A stretch of 64,000 nt of DNA from Ipomoea triloba. Taxonomy: Eukaryota > Streptophyta > Magnoliopsida > Solanales > Convolvulaceae. The stretch lies in contig NC_044919.1 in assembly GCF_003576645.1 (NCBI RefSeq), forward strand, positions 699,323 through 763,322. Direction: 5' to 3'. The notes under the pieces are model-generated. The model saw nothing but the letters and a program-made list of their open reading frames with translations. It was not told where the DNA came from and did not search any database. Positions 1 to 11,198 of the stretch are shown here, one piece after another (position 1 is the first letter of the stretch; every line of letters starts with the position of its first letter). The position numbers were made by a program, and so were the translations under genes.

Positions 1-1440
1 GTTTGGGAACTAGTTCCGAGACCTCATCATCAGAATGTCATTGGTACAAAGTGGGTTTTCAGAAACAAGATGAATGAGGATGGAGTTATCGTTAGGAACA
101 AGGCCAGACTTGTTGCCAAAGGCTACTGTCAGGAGGAAGGAATAGATTTTGGTGAAACCTTCGCTCCAGTGGCACGTCTCGAAGCCATACGCATCTTTCT
201 CGCATATGCCGCCTTCAAAGATTTTAAGGTATATCAAATGGATGTCAAGAGCGCTTTTCTGAACGGACTTCTCGAAGAAGAGGTGTACGTTGAACAACCT
301 CCGGGTTTCTTGAAGGACGTAGGAGCTGACAAAGTATACAAATTAAAGAAGGCACTTTACGGCTTAAAACAAGCTCCAAGAGCTTGGTACGATACCTTAT
401 CCTCTTTTCTACTTCAGTGTGGGTTCACCAAAGGCCTAGTGGACAAAACATTGTTTAGGATTAAGGATGGGGATCACATCTTATTGGTGCAAATCTATGT
501 GGACGATATCATTTTTGGTAGCACCAATCCAGACTTGTGCGAGAAGTTCTCCAGTTTGATGAAAGGAAAGTTCGAGATGAGCATGATGGGAGAGCTCAAC
601 TACTTCCTTGGGCTACAAGTGAGACAGCTTAAGGAAGGTATCTTTATCAACCAGGAGAAATACACCAAGGATCTGCTCAGGAAATACAACATAGAAGGGA
701 AATCCTCAGTCAAAGTACCTATGGGAACCTCTCTACGTATCGATGTCGACAGCGAAGGTCGAGAGGTCGATCAAACCACTTATCGAGGTATCATCGGATC
801 TCTTCTTTATTTAACTGCAAGTAGACCAGACATATCCTTTGCAGTAGGTGTATGTGCTAGATTTCAGGCAAGTCCTAAGGAAAGTCACCTAAATGCATCC
901 AAAAAGATTCTTAGATATCTAAAGGGTACGCAGAGTGTTGGGCTCTGGTATTCGAAAGGTGGATCTTTCGAACTTATGGGTTATTCAGATGCGGACTTTG
1001 CCGGTTGTAAGATAGATCGAAAGAGCACATCAGGGACATGTCAGTTTCTAGGTGGAAGACTTGTCTCATGGTTTAGCAAGAAACAGCATTCGATAGCTAC
1101 AAGCACCGCTGAGGCAGAGTATGTAGCAGCTGGAAGTTGCTGTGCTCAGGTTTTATGGATGAAGCAACAATTACTGGATTATGGGGTTGAGTGTAAGGAG
1201 GTTAAGATCATGTGTGACAATACAAGTGCTATTGCCATCACCCACAATCCAGTGTTACACTCCAGAACAAAGCATATTGATATTAAGTATCACTTCATCC
1301 GAGACCATGTTGAGAGGAAGGACATTATTTTGGAATATGTTGCAACGGAGAAGCAACTAGCAGATATTTTCACAAAAGCGTTATGTGAAAATAGATTCTC
1401 TCAACTAAGGTTAGAATTGGGAATGATAGAATTGGAATGA
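1..1440 (+). CDS. Ty1/Copia (Sirevirus-like) pol, 3' part: reverse transcriptase and RNase H
   Basis: The frame is open from base 1, so the protein continues upstream of the window; the first ATG at 70 is internal. The visible part is the reverse transcriptase followed by RNase H of a Copia polyprotein, which copies element RNA into DNA inside virus-like particles. Landmarks are LVAKGYCQ and DVKSAFLNG early, the catalytic YVDD box near base 500, then SDADFAGC and KSTSG of RNase H, an EAEY stretch and the C-terminal ADIFTKAL that ends most Copia pol proteins. No stop or frameshift is seen in this part. The env-like ORF, polypurine tract and long LTR downstream in the same orientation place it in a Sirevirus-type element. 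Protease and integrase are outside the window. Confidence 0.93.
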   Translation, partial: VWELVPRPHHQNVIGTKWVFRNKMNEDGVIVRNKARLVAKGYCQEEGIDFGETFAPVARLEAIRIFLAYAAFKDFKVYQMDVKSAFLNGLLEEEVYVEQPPGFLKDVGADKVYKLKKALYGLKQAPRAWYDTLSSFLLQCGFTKGLVDKTLFRIKDGDHILLVQIYVDDIIFGSTNPDLCEKFSSLMKGKFEMSMMGELNYFLGLQVRQLKEGIFINQEKYTKDLLRKYNIEGKSSVKVPMGTSLRIDVDSEGREVDQTTYRGIIGSLLYLTASRPDISFAVGVCARFQASPKESHLNASKKILRYLKGTQSVGLWYSKGGSFELMGYSDADFAGCKIDRKSTSGTCQFLGGRLVSWFSKKQHSIATSTAEAEYVAAGSCCAQVLWMKQQLLDYGVECKEVKIMCDNTSAIAITHNPVLHSRTKHIDIKYHFIRDHVERKDIILEYVATEKQLADIFTKALCENRFSQLRLELGMIELE

Positions 1441-1593
1441 ATGGTCAAATCTTATCTTCTTGTATTTAGTGCCATGAACTGTTTCGCATGTGAGGGGCGG
1501 TTTCATCAACTTTATGGCAGCTTTGGAGTTACACAAGCATTGAATGGTCATTCATATTGCATCCCGTGACTCAACAGTGGTAACCCTATTGGG

Positions 1594-1604
1594 CTATAAA
1601 TAAG
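1594..1604 (+). promoter_or_regulatory. TATA-like box between pol and the accessory ORFs
   Basis: CTATAAATAAG matches a plant TATA box and lies about 40 bases before an ATG at 1641, in the spacer between pol and the env-like region. It could drive a separate transcript for the accessory ORF, but only the motif and its position support this. Confidence 0.3.
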
Positions 1605-1640
1605 AGGGTTTCTTTCAGAAGTTCATACCATCAACTTCCC

Positions 1641-2136
1641 ATGGAGAAAAAGAAAGGAAAAGATGATGTTCCATTCTTTTATAGAGGAAAGAAACCGGCA
1701 GTCAAGTCCAAAGATTTTCAAGGAGAAAACTATCCAGAATCAACGAAGGGTGAACAGATTACGGAGCTTCCTGATAATCCAAGCAAAAATCCTATTCCCA
1801 TCCAAGGTAAATGGATCCCCAAATACGAGGAGATCCACAACGATGGGATACTGGAATCAGGAGAAGAGTCCTGCACAAGAGGGACTCCTACTGCTGCACA
1901 TTCTGGAAAAGGGCCTTCCTCAACAAAATGGAGAACCAAGGGAAACGGAGAGGAAGACCAGATGGGACTTTCTGAGGTCTGCAGCAGCCAAAGGGATGAT
2001 CATACCTAATCCAAAGACATTAAGAGGATTAGCGATGAAGATGGTCACTCCCAACTATAGTAAGCAGCTCCGGAGAGAAGAACAAGAAAAGGGAATAGCC
2101 ACCCCCAGTTCTGTTATTAGACAAATAGGACTTTAG
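1641..2136 (+). other. Accessory ORF remnants of the Sirevirus (two overlapping frames)
   Basis: Two overlapping frames are open here: one from an ATG at 1641 to 2009 and one from 1663 to 2136. Both are hydrophilic and rich in Lys, Glu, Pro and Gln, and neither shows a domain I recognise. They lie where Sireviruses carry env-like or accessory ORFs. The overlap could be one ORF broken by a frameshift, or chance. I cannot decide which frame is coding. Confidence 0.3.
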
Positions 2137-2362
2137 ATGGCTAGTTCCCGCCTTAACGATAGATTCCTATTAGGCTGACCAAGGCCAAACAAAAGTTTCT
2201 AGGGAATTTAATAGGATATTGATTCATATGTAATGTATCTGGAAATCACTAAATGAACTTAAGGATTTGTTCCAAGTGATATCTTTTAAATGAATCAAAC
2301 TTGTTTCTCTCGCAATCTGTGTTCGAAAGGTAGTTCGAGAGGTCACCCGATCAGTTTGTCTA

Positions 2363-3354
2363 NNNNNNNNNNNNNNNNNNNNNNNNNNNNNNNNNNNNNN
2401 NNNNNNNNNNNNNNNNNNNNNNNNNNNNNNNNNNNNNNNNNNNNNNNNNNNNNNNNNNNNNNNNNNNNNNNNNNNNNNNNNNNNNNNNNNNNNNNNNNNN
2501 NNNNNNNNNNNNNNNNNNNNNNNNNNNNNNNNNNNNNNNNNNNNNNNNNNNNNNNNNNNNNNNNNNNNNNNNNNNNNNNNNNNNNNNNNNNNNNNNNNNN
2601 NNNNNNNNNNNNNNNNNNNNNNNNNNNNNNNNNNNNNNNNNNNNNNNNNNNNNNNNNNNNNNNNNNNNNNNNNNNNNNNNNNNNNNNNNNNNNNNNNNNN
2701 NNNNNNNNNNNNNNNNNNNNNNNNNNNNNNNNNNNNNNNNNNNNNNNNNNNNNNNNNNNNNNNNNNNNNNNNNNNNNNNNNNNNNNNNNNNNNNNNNNNN
2801 NNNNNNNNNNNNNNNNNNNNNNNNNNNNNNNNNNNNNNNNNNNNNNNNNNNNNNNNNNNNNNNNNNNNNNNNNNNNNNNNNNNNNNNNNNNNNNNNNNNN
2901 NNNNNNNNNNNNNNNNNNNNNNNNNNNNNNNNNNNNNNNNNNNNNNNNNNNNNNNNNNNNNNNNNNNNNNNNNNNNNNNNNNNNNNNNNNNNNNNNNNNN
3001 NNNNNNNNNNNNNNNNNNNNNNNNNNNNNNNNNNNNNNNNNNNNNNNNNNNNNNNNNNNNNNNNNNNNNNNNNNNNNNNNNNNNNNNNNNNNNNNNNNNN
3101 NNNNNNNNNNNNNNNNNNNNNNNNNNNNNNNNNNNNNNNNNNNNNNNNNNNNNNNNNNNNNNNNNNNNNNNNNNNNNNNNNNNNNNNNNNNNNNNNNNNN
3201 NNNNNNNNNNNNNNNNNNNNNNNNNNNNNNNNNNNNNNNNNNNNNNNNNNNNNNNNNNNNNNNNNNNNNNNNNNNNNNNNNNNNNNNNNNNNNNNNNNNN
3301 NNNNNNNNNNNNNNNNNNNNNNNNNNNNNNNNNNNNNNNNNNNNNNNNNNNNNN
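2363..3354. other. Assembly gap (992 N)
   Basis: An unbroken run of N, inside the Sirevirus between the accessory ORFs and the env-like ORF. The N-terminal part of the env-like ORF is probably lost in it, since that ORF runs into the gap without a stop. Open frames spanning the gap are meaningless. Confidence 1.
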
Positions 3355-4391
3355 TGCAAGTCATGGGTGGAAATCTGGAAGCACCCAAGTCCCCTCCAAC
3401 GAAAGGTACATCTCGATCCTCATCTCCTACTTCTGACTATGATCAACAGGCCGAAGAAGTCTTCATTGGCGAAGTGCGTCAATTCATGGCTGATCAATCT
3501 CAGAAGATGGCTCAGCTCGAAAGAATGCTCGCTGTGGTCCGCAATGCTGCAATGCCTGCTGATGGCACAAGTGAATCCCAAGGCCGTCATGCCGAACTTC
3601 TCGAACAGGCGATATGGGCTGAGGATGCAGCACGGAAAGCCACTGATGAAGCCGCTGTAGCTCGAGCAGAGGCTGCAAGTGCGAGGGCTGAATTAGCCGA
3701 GATGCGAGCAGAGCTGCGAGCCTTCCAATATTCCAGTGAACTTCGACAGGATGTGATGAAGGCCATACTCGATGACCTGTCGAACCAAGTCCCTGCCCAA
3801 CTTCAAGCTATTTTCGAAGGTATATCCACCCTCCTCTCCCGTACTGGTGATGCCAACAAGGGGGAAAATAAAGAGAAAAAGAAGGGGGATACAACGGGCA
3901 AGAAAAGGGCAGCAAGTGAACCAGCTGGACCACCTCCAAAAATACCAAGAATCATGAGCAAAGCAGTGGAGGATGCCAAACAGGCAGAAAACCTAAGGGT
4001 CCAGCGTACACTGGAAATGGAGAGAAGGAGAGAAGAGGACAGAGAAAGAAGAAGAAAAAGACAAGAACGACAGTCAGAAGAAGAAAGGAAGATAGATCTT
4101 CTCATGACAAACTTTAAGTTTGGGAACAGAGAAGACACTGAACAAATTCTGACTCTGGAGATATTCAAGCTTCTGAAAATCACTGGAATATCAACACACA
4201 GCAACATGTCTCCAGAAGAATGTATTGCTTGGTGGAAAGATGGAGTAATTGATGGTGAGTTCGTGGGGGAAGCCTACAGGAACTACAGGCATCTAGATGT
4301 CACAGATGAATACTTAAGCCTGGTAAATCCGAAAGACCCCATCAAGACACGAGAAGCCATTAACAAGAAAAGGAAAGGCAACAAGAAGTAA
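3355..4391 (+). CDS. Sirevirus env-like / accessory ORF, 3' part
   Basis: The frame is open from the gap edge to a TAA ending at 4391; the ATG at 3363 is probably internal. The protein is hydrophilic with no membrane segment in the visible part. An Ala/Glu-rich stretch from about base 3600 to 3730 has heptad-like spacing and is probably coiled coil. A Lys-rich segment follows, then a very basic and acidic Arg/Glu run around 4010-4090. The C-terminal 90 residues look more globular. Position between pol and the 3' LTR, size and coiled-coil nature fit the env-like ORF described for SIRE1/Maximus Copia elements. A role in entry is not established for those proteins and is not implied here. Confidence 0.6.
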
Positions 4392-4660
4392 GCTCTCGTG
4401 GTCCAAACTCCATCTTATTTCAATGTATTGATACTTATGTTGTTCTTGGTCTTACTTCTTTGAATCTTTTCCACTAAACTCTGTTATGTAAACATTCCCT
4501 TAATCTTAATACATATATCTTCTGCTGGGGGTGTTGCGTGAGTTTACTTATTCATGTTTAGTAGAATTGTTGTCAAACTTACCATATGCGCTGAAAATAA
4601 AATCAATGCTTTTTCTTTTTGAAATCAGCCATATAAGTAAGTATAAGTGTTGGCATCATC

Positions 4661-4674
4661 AAAAAGGGGGAAAT
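4661..4674 (+). promoter_or_regulatory. Polypurine tract of the Sirevirus
   Basis: AAAAAGGGGGAAAT directly precedes the TG that opens the 3' LTR. This is the plus-strand primer site expected for a Copia element. Confidence 0.8.
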
Positions 4675-6473
4675 TGTTAGGAACATCATGTAATAGGTTT
4701 TGATGATACCAACTGTTAAGTAAGAATCCCCAAGTCTCGATACATAGGCAAAACAATGTAAGTTCGATAAGTAAACTAAGAGCGAAAATACAACCGGGTA
4801 ATTTGAGCTCAACTCGGGAAATATTTAAGCTTAAGGTAAACTTGTTTGAACAACTTAGAAGTTTTCGTGTTGTAAGCAAACAGATAGATCAGAAGCAGGC
4901 ACGAGACAACTCTGGAGGAATAAGGGTCTACGAGACATCAACTAAGTCTCGAGACACAAGCCAAGTTCGAGAGGTAAGGACCTCTCGATATACCTATCGA
5001 GTTCGAGACGTAAAGAATATTCGAGAGATAGACCTCTCGATACATGGGATTGAAACATCAAGTGGTCGAGACATCTTTTATGGTCTCGATAAACCGGCAC
5101 TTCTCCAAGAGGCTGAATGTTAGTCAACATGTGCAGATAAAATACTCTAAGTTTGGAGAAGAAGAATATCATGGAGATAAAATATTGAAGAGGTGCTGAG
5201 CGGGAGGTTTCAAAATGGACGGAAGTGGATGACACGTCAGACCTCCACCACAAACGGTCAAGAAGTGCACCAATCCTGAAGTGGTCAGATTCCCCAAACA
5301 AGGAATGATGGGAACATAAAAAGAGTAACTTTATCCAAAAGAAGCAAGTGAAGCATGAACTCAAGAAAGTGGAATATGGAATATTCACTACAAAACAAAA
5401 GGCTCAAGTTACAAGACCACTACTCCATGAAAAATGCTGAAATTGTGCAAAGACCCATGTTCGGCGTGGGAGACCAATTTCAAACGGAATAGTTTTCCCT
5501 CCAACGGAACTATTCTTCTACTCTCATATATAAGGACGTAAAGACACAGAAGAAAAAGGGGTTGTGAAAGAGGTCAAGAGGTTAACAAGAGGTGTCTGAT
5601 AAAAACGTTCCAGTGCAAAGTGCTTAACTTGGAATATCATCCTGATATTCAATACAGCGAGAGAACACATCTTAGTGTTCAAAGAGAGTTACAAAGCTAA
5701 ACTGTCATACATCCAGAAGGTGACCAAAGCTGCTCTACATCAAAGCTGATTCAACGATAGCTTGTGGTCAGATTGGAGTCTGTTACATTCAACTGTGACA
5801 ACCAAAAACACCTTGCTTTGGATTAAGCAAGAGAGGTGGAGTAACCTGGCAGCTGTCCGAGTGAAAGAAACCTGAGGCTTGACGCGGGCTTGGTGATCAA
5901 AGGTCAAGTGCTCGAGAGGTGGAGTAGCTGGAAGCGGGGAGAAAGACCTTGGAGAGGCGGAGTAACCTGGGAGCTGTCTTGTGAAGATCCTGAGGCTTGA
6001 CGCGGGCTTGGTGATCAAAGGTCAAGTGCTCGAGAGGTGGAGTAACGAGAAGCGGGGCGAAAAACCTGAGGCTTGAGGCGGGCTTCGTGATCAAAGCTCA
6101 AGCGCTCGATATTGTACTAAAAAGGGAAGTTTTTAGTGCAATCCTTCCAGGGAGTTTCTGGAAGAAGAGTGGACGTAGGCGGGTTGGCCGAACCACTTAA
6201 AAATCTCTCTTGCATTTACTTACTGTTTTTATCTCTCGCTAACCTCTCGATTGCACTGCATATAAACACACCTCTCGAACTAACTCAAACTCGTGCTAAC
6301 TAAAAGGGGATAACATTTCCGCTGCGCATAAAACTTTGTCTTCACCTCGTGAGGTATCGAACCTAAACATCCTAAGTTCAATACACACGAGAGGTCGAAA
6401 AGATTTGCAAAATCTTATACAAGTCTATTCACCCCCCCCTCTAGACTTGTACCCCATCCCCTTGGGACCAACA
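4675..6473 (+). mobile_element. 3' LTR of the Sirevirus-like Copia element (about 1.8 kb)
   Basis: The LTR opens with TGTTAGGAAC after the polypurine tract and ends with GGGACCAACA, giving the TG...CA termini and a short imperfect terminal inverted repeat. The length fits Sireviruses, which have long LTRs. The first 400 bases are crowded with TCTCGA/TCGAGA motifs. CATATATAAGG near 5525 is a candidate TATA box. Bases 5876-6105 hold about three diverged copies of a GC-richer unit containing GCTTGACGCGGGCTTGGTGA. The bases just after the end (AGGGA) should be one target-site copy, but the 5' end is outside the window so this cannot be checked. Confidence 0.85.
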
Positions 6474-7143
6474 AGGGATTCATTAAGGGAGTCTCATCTA
6501 CCTTCTCTACTCTCTTTAATTGTGAATAGTGCTTTACTTGATGTAGATAGTAGAGATTGTGCTCCTTGTGCTTATTGTGCTACCCTTTCCCCCTTGTGCA
6601 TTATTTTCTTTCACATCGAGGACGATGTAAATTCTAAGTGTGGGGGGAAGACAAAAATATGGGTAAATTTTTGAAAATTTTTGAAACTTTGCTTGGATGA
6701 TTCATTGTGCATAATGTTGGGTAATTACCTTTCCTTGCTTGAAGTTGTGATCGCTCCCTCTTTGTTGGTTTGTGGTTTGTTTTGGTGGAACTTGTAGCAA
6801 CTCAACTTGTGATTGATGAGCCAAGGAGTTATATGATTGATCTATTCTCTTGCCAATAGCCTTGTTAACCACTTAATAATTGAATCAATTCTTGATCTAG
6901 TGTGTTGTGCATTGCTAGTGAAGGCTTATGTGAGATTCCGGTAATGGTTGTTTTGCTAGAACTTGCCTCATTACTCTCCAAGTGAAGTTTAAGATTTGCA
7001 TGTTTTGAAATGATTTAGGCCATTTTTGTTTAGCCCTAGCCTTTTAGCCTACCCTTTTTAACGTATGTCTACCCCTAGTTGTCCCCGTTGAGCCTTGTGT
7101 TTGTTCAAATAAGTGCTAAACACTTAAACCCGTCATTTGTTTG

Positions 7144-7227
7144 TTTTTTTTGTGTTAACCCTTGTCATTTAACCCTTAACCTTAGTTTTTTTTGTGTTAA
7201 CCCTTGTCATTTAACCCTTAACCTTAG
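7144..7227. repeat. Perfect 2 x 42-bp tandem duplication
   Basis: Two identical 42-base copies stand head to tail (7144-7185 and 7186-7227), each starting with eight T. Because the same unit length recurs at unrelated loci, this may be an assembly artefact. Confidence 0.9.
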
Positions 7228-7290
7228 CCAAAATGTTTCCCTCCACCCTTGAGAGAATAAAGCATTTGTTCTTTTTCATTGAAGAGATCT

Positions 7291-7374
7291 TTATTGGAGC
7301 TTGTTTTGTTAGCAATCCTCTTGATAATTTTATTATTGGAGCTTGTTTTGTTAGCAATCCTCTTGATAATTTTA
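7291..7374. repeat. Perfect 2 x 42-bp tandem duplication
   Basis: Two identical 42-base copies (7291-7332 and 7333-7374), only 63 bases after the previous pair but of unrelated sequence. Confidence 0.9.
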
Positions 7375-8063
7375 TCTAAGTGTGGGGGTATTGAGATTAA
7401 GTTGTTGGTTGATTTGAAAAGAAAAAAAAAATGAAAAAAAGATTATGTTGAGAAAAATTAAAAAAAAAAAGTGTTGAAAAATGAAAAATGAAAAGAAAAG
7501 AAAGTCGAATAAAAGTTTGAAGTTTATTTTGTAAGTTGTGCTCTACCCCACCACTTTAGAGGTTGTTTTGTCCTTAAGTCTTGTTTGCTCCTTAGTTCAT
7601 TCAAGTTATATCTCTTCTACCCTCAATTGTGATCAAGTGTGAAGTTCTCTCCTTTGTTTTATTCCTATACCCCTTCTTTCTTAGCCATCCACCCTTAGCC
7701 CCGTTACAAGCCAAATAAAAGTCCTACTTGATCTTAGCATGCAATCTTAGAGTTGAACTAGTGGGAGTATGAAGGGCAAGCCTATGGAATCTCATTAAAA
7801 GCCAAGTTTTGCATAATCTCAACTTAGCATTTGTGCACACTAGATTCTCACACACTTTAATGGTTTTGGTGCTTGGTTATTGGCTTGGGAATGGAACTTG
7901 TGTGCCAAGCTAAGGTGATTCTTAAAACAAGTTGTGTTGTAGCAAGTTGGATTGTGGTTTGATAGGTTGTGCAAAGTGGGAGTATGATCAATTTCGTTGC
8001 AAGGACGGTGATTTATTTCTTGTCTTTGCTTGAGGACAAGCAAAGGTTTAAGTGTGGGGGAGT

Positions 8064-9635
8064 TGATAAGTGCTTATTTGTCTACATTTTCCCCCTTTCA
8101 CTAAGTTATTTTGTTTATTTATCATTCCAAATTTCATGAGAATTAGTGCTTATTTGTGTTATTTTGCAAGGAGTATGAGTTGGAAAGCATTAGAAGCAAA
8201 GATGAGCATTTTCATGCATTTTGGTGGGCATTGGAGTCAAATGGAGGCCAAATATGAAGCTATGTAGATGGGTGCAACACTTCCAAGGGAGCCTAAGATT
8301 GGTATTTTCAATGGTCTTTGTCATTTAGACAAACCAAAACAAAAGAGAAGCAAAAGATCAATGTGTTGAAATTTCTGCACGTTGACATCTTAGTAATTGG
8401 ACCATATCTCAGCCTAGAAATGTCCAAATTAAGTGATCTTTAAACCATTGGAAAGAAGACTTCAAGGGCTACAACTTTGCTAGAGATACAAATTTCGTAA
8501 TTCTGAACGGAAAATGGTGAAAAACAGCCTAGAAGTCAAAGCAGCTGCACAGAGTTCGAAAATGCAATTTCTGGAGTGTTGGCAAACGGCCTGGGAAACG
8601 GCCGTGTACATGGGCGTTTGATTTATGCCGATTTACAGTGTGAAAATGCAGTTTTTGAAGAGGAGGCAAACGGCCACTGACACGGCCGTTTCCTAGGCCG
8701 TTTGGGACCTGCTCTGCTCACTATTTAAGCTCGTTTTGAGCATTTTGAACACGGTTTTGACCCATGGTTGAACCCTAAACACTCCCATTCACTCCCTTTC
8801 ATATTTTTAGGTTAGATTAGACTTAGATCTATGTATTTTAACACTTTTGGAGCTTGTAATCTTGGATTTGAAGCTTGGATTTCAAGATTCTTCCTCCCAT
8901 TTCAATAGAGAAGTTTTCTTTCCTTTATCTCTTTTCTTTTGCAAGATTTATGTTTATTACTTGTGTTTTTGTGTTCTTTATGCTATTTAATCATGAGTAG
9001 TTAGTTTATGGGCTTGAGTTAGGGTTGTATTATCTATTTGGATGCTTAAGTTGTGATTATTGTGAAAAAGGGGAAGAACCCCAACCTAGGGTTCTTGAGT
9101 TTGAATTGGGTTTGTTTCTATCTTTCAATGATTAGTGGCCAATGATTGTTGTTTGTCTTTGGAAAGTCTTTCATCTCAATGGGAATTGGATGGGAGACTT
9201 GAGCCAACCCAATCTCAAACCCATTTTCTCTTCTATGGAAATAGGGGTAGATTTGGGGCTTAAATAGCTTTTGTTCTTCAAGAACTTAGGTTGATACACC
9301 ATGGGAATGGGGCAACCTTTGTTCTAATCCTTGTGGAAACTTGGATTTATTAGTGCTAGCCTCTAGAACCTAGGTAAAATGTTCTTCCCCCAAACTTAAG
9401 TGTTAAAGCATCTAGATAGTAATTCCCCTAGCTTGAGTCCTATTTCTTTATTTTGCACTTATCTATTGTTTATATGTGTTTGTTCTACCTTGTTATCATT
9501 TCCTTAGCTTCTTGTTGATTTCCTTGTGCTAGTGCCTAGTTTGTGATTGCATATTGCGTGCCATAACCCCCAATCCTCAGCGGAACGACATTTCACACCC
9601 GTACACTCACCATCACTCATTTTTGCTACACATCA
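8064..9635 (+). mobile_element. 3' LTR of the Gypsy element
   Basis: The LTR opens with TGATAAGTGC after the polypurine tract AAGTGTGGGGGAGT and ends with ACACATCA (TGAT...ATCA termini), 1572 bases. The right boundary is confirmed by paralogy: sequence from 9636 on matches 63519 onward, while the LTR itself is absent there, so the element inserted in a pre-existing repeat beside the NLR cluster. CTATTTAAGC near 8721 is a candidate TATA box. The target duplication is probably CCTAC. Confidence 0.8.
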
Positions 9636-10130
9636 CCTACCTTATTGTGGGCTCAATGTTTGAGATGAGTTTGAACCCCATCCTACCTCTTCAAGCCATA
9701 ACTTGAGGTCAGGTGGATTAATCACTCGTGTTAGCCGGCAACATTTATAGGACCTTTGATGGATCTCTATTTGATCAATGGAAAAAATAAAAATAATAAT
9801 AGATAAACGAGTAGCCACTATTGTTGAATTATTGCACCAGTTAAGTTGGAGAAAAGTAAAGGAATCATATCTTTAGAGTTGGAAAGCTAAAGCTTAAAAA
9901 AGCTGTCTGGCAGCATGGATCGGAATTATTGCACTCATCAGATCAGTGGCAATACCCAATATCATATTCCATTTTTTTTTTTGAAAACATATCATATTCC
10001 ATTCATCATCTTGCTTCAGTTGCTTCTGCAAACCTTCACTCAATTAAACAAGTTGAGGCTCATTAATTAGCTCATATTCTATTTATGAAATTCATTGCCC
10101 CACTTGTACAAATTTATAACCTGTACAAAA
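9636..10130 (+). repeat. Cluster repeat A with an orphan NLR promoter module
   Basis: This stretch is nearly identical to 63519-64000 at the other end of the window. It contains, around 9915-10045, the block found just upstream of the intact NLR genes: GGAATTATTGCACTCATCAG, then a CATATTCCATTCATCATC run and TTCTGCAAACCTTC. No NLR start follows; the match to NLR promoters stops after CAAACAAG/TAAACAAG and repeat B begins. It looks like the promoter of a lost NLR copy. Confidence 0.7.
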
Positions 10131-10257
10131 TTTTGAAGGTATCACTGTCGTGACCACAATTGAATTGCACTTCTTGTATTGAAGATCAGAAAATAATCTG
10201 ATCTGTAGCCACAAACAATTTATGAAATATCTCTACAAAATAAAAACCTTTGCATAT

Positions 10258-11100
10258 GTACAAACCTTTTTCGAGCATTTTGATGTGAAATAGATCAGAG
10301 ATGGAGGAAATGGAATATTTCATTCATAGTATTCTACTGCATAATTAAGCTAATAAGGTTGTATATATACACTGAATAGAGATGCGAAATTGTTGTATTT
10401 ACACTGGATATATATATAAGGTTTATTTAACTTTATAATGAAAACGAAAATCTATTGATTTTAGTATAGGAAATTGAAGTCTCCTTTTATTTAATTGCCA
10501 GGAAACAACAATTTTTTACTTTCTCTAGTTTTGTCACTAGTTTCAACTATTTTCTTGACTTGATGTGTATAATTTAAAAAATAATTTCTCATTATAAATA
10601 TACGAAATTCATCTCCTCAAGAAGGAGAATTCAAATCTACTTTTACTCAACCCAAAGCAATAATAAATCCCTTTTAAAATATTACCTCAAAGTAAATGTC
10701 ATTTTTATGTTAATATTTTAAACCGAACAAAACAATGGAGCCCCTATCTTGGATTATTATAGCACCAAGTTGGAGAAAGTGATGGAACACTAAAATGTAA
10801 TAATGGTGTTGTACTCTATTTCACCTAATTGAGTAGGCGGAGTTTTAGACTCTTTAGAGAATTGTACCCCACTAATTATACATCATCCTGAGTAATATCT
10901 CACATGCCTTCGAGCTAGCTTAGATGGTTAGCTACCTGAAAACTTAAATCTCGGTACCAACGTCAAGATGTAAGCGTATAGAACTTGTTGAAAATATTCT
11001 AATGAAACATGTTACTCTTGATATTGATATCACTAATTCAATCAAGATTCTATTGGTCAATAACTATTATATGAGTTTTAAAAAAAAAATCAAAATCAAA
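10258..11100 (+). repeat. Cluster repeat B (copies at 53480-54300 and 61404-62215)
   Basis: AT-rich noncoding sequence starting near CAAACCTTTTTCGAGCATTT, present three times at high similarity and in shorter form at 23990-24330 plus 24930-25300. It holds no ORF of note. It includes several copies of the phrase ATTATAGCACCAAGTTGGA. It marks the upstream flank of the duplicated NLR unit. Confidence 0.8.
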
Positions 11101-11198
11101 ATAAAGCAGTGGCCCCTACTTTTGAATTATTGCAACAAAGCTGTAGGCATGGTATTATTGCACTGAGATCAGTCATCATCTTCATCTTCCTTCTGCTA

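Larger units (their letters stand above)
6474..8063 (+). mobile_element. 3' internal region of a Gypsy (Tat/Athila-like) retrotransposon
   Basis: This noncoding stretch starts at the end of the Sirevirus LTR and runs to a polypurine tract. It has two copies of a landmark common in plant Gypsy 3' regions: a GAGGAC(G/A)A box followed by AAGTGTGGGGG, at about 6617-6655 and 8029-8060. The second directly precedes the LTR. No coding frame of significance is left; the short open frame across 6336-6674 is chimeric over the insertion boundary. Two 42-bp perfect tandem duplications lie inside. Confidence 0.7.

Noticed and set aside
2290..3660. Long open frames across 2290-3660 on both strands
   Set aside because: They consist mostly of N from the assembly gap; only the frame open from 3355 to 4391 has real sequence support.
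6336..6674. 112-codon frame across 6336-6674
   Set aside because: It spans the boundary between the Sirevirus LTR and the Gypsy remnant, so it is chimeric and not a gene.
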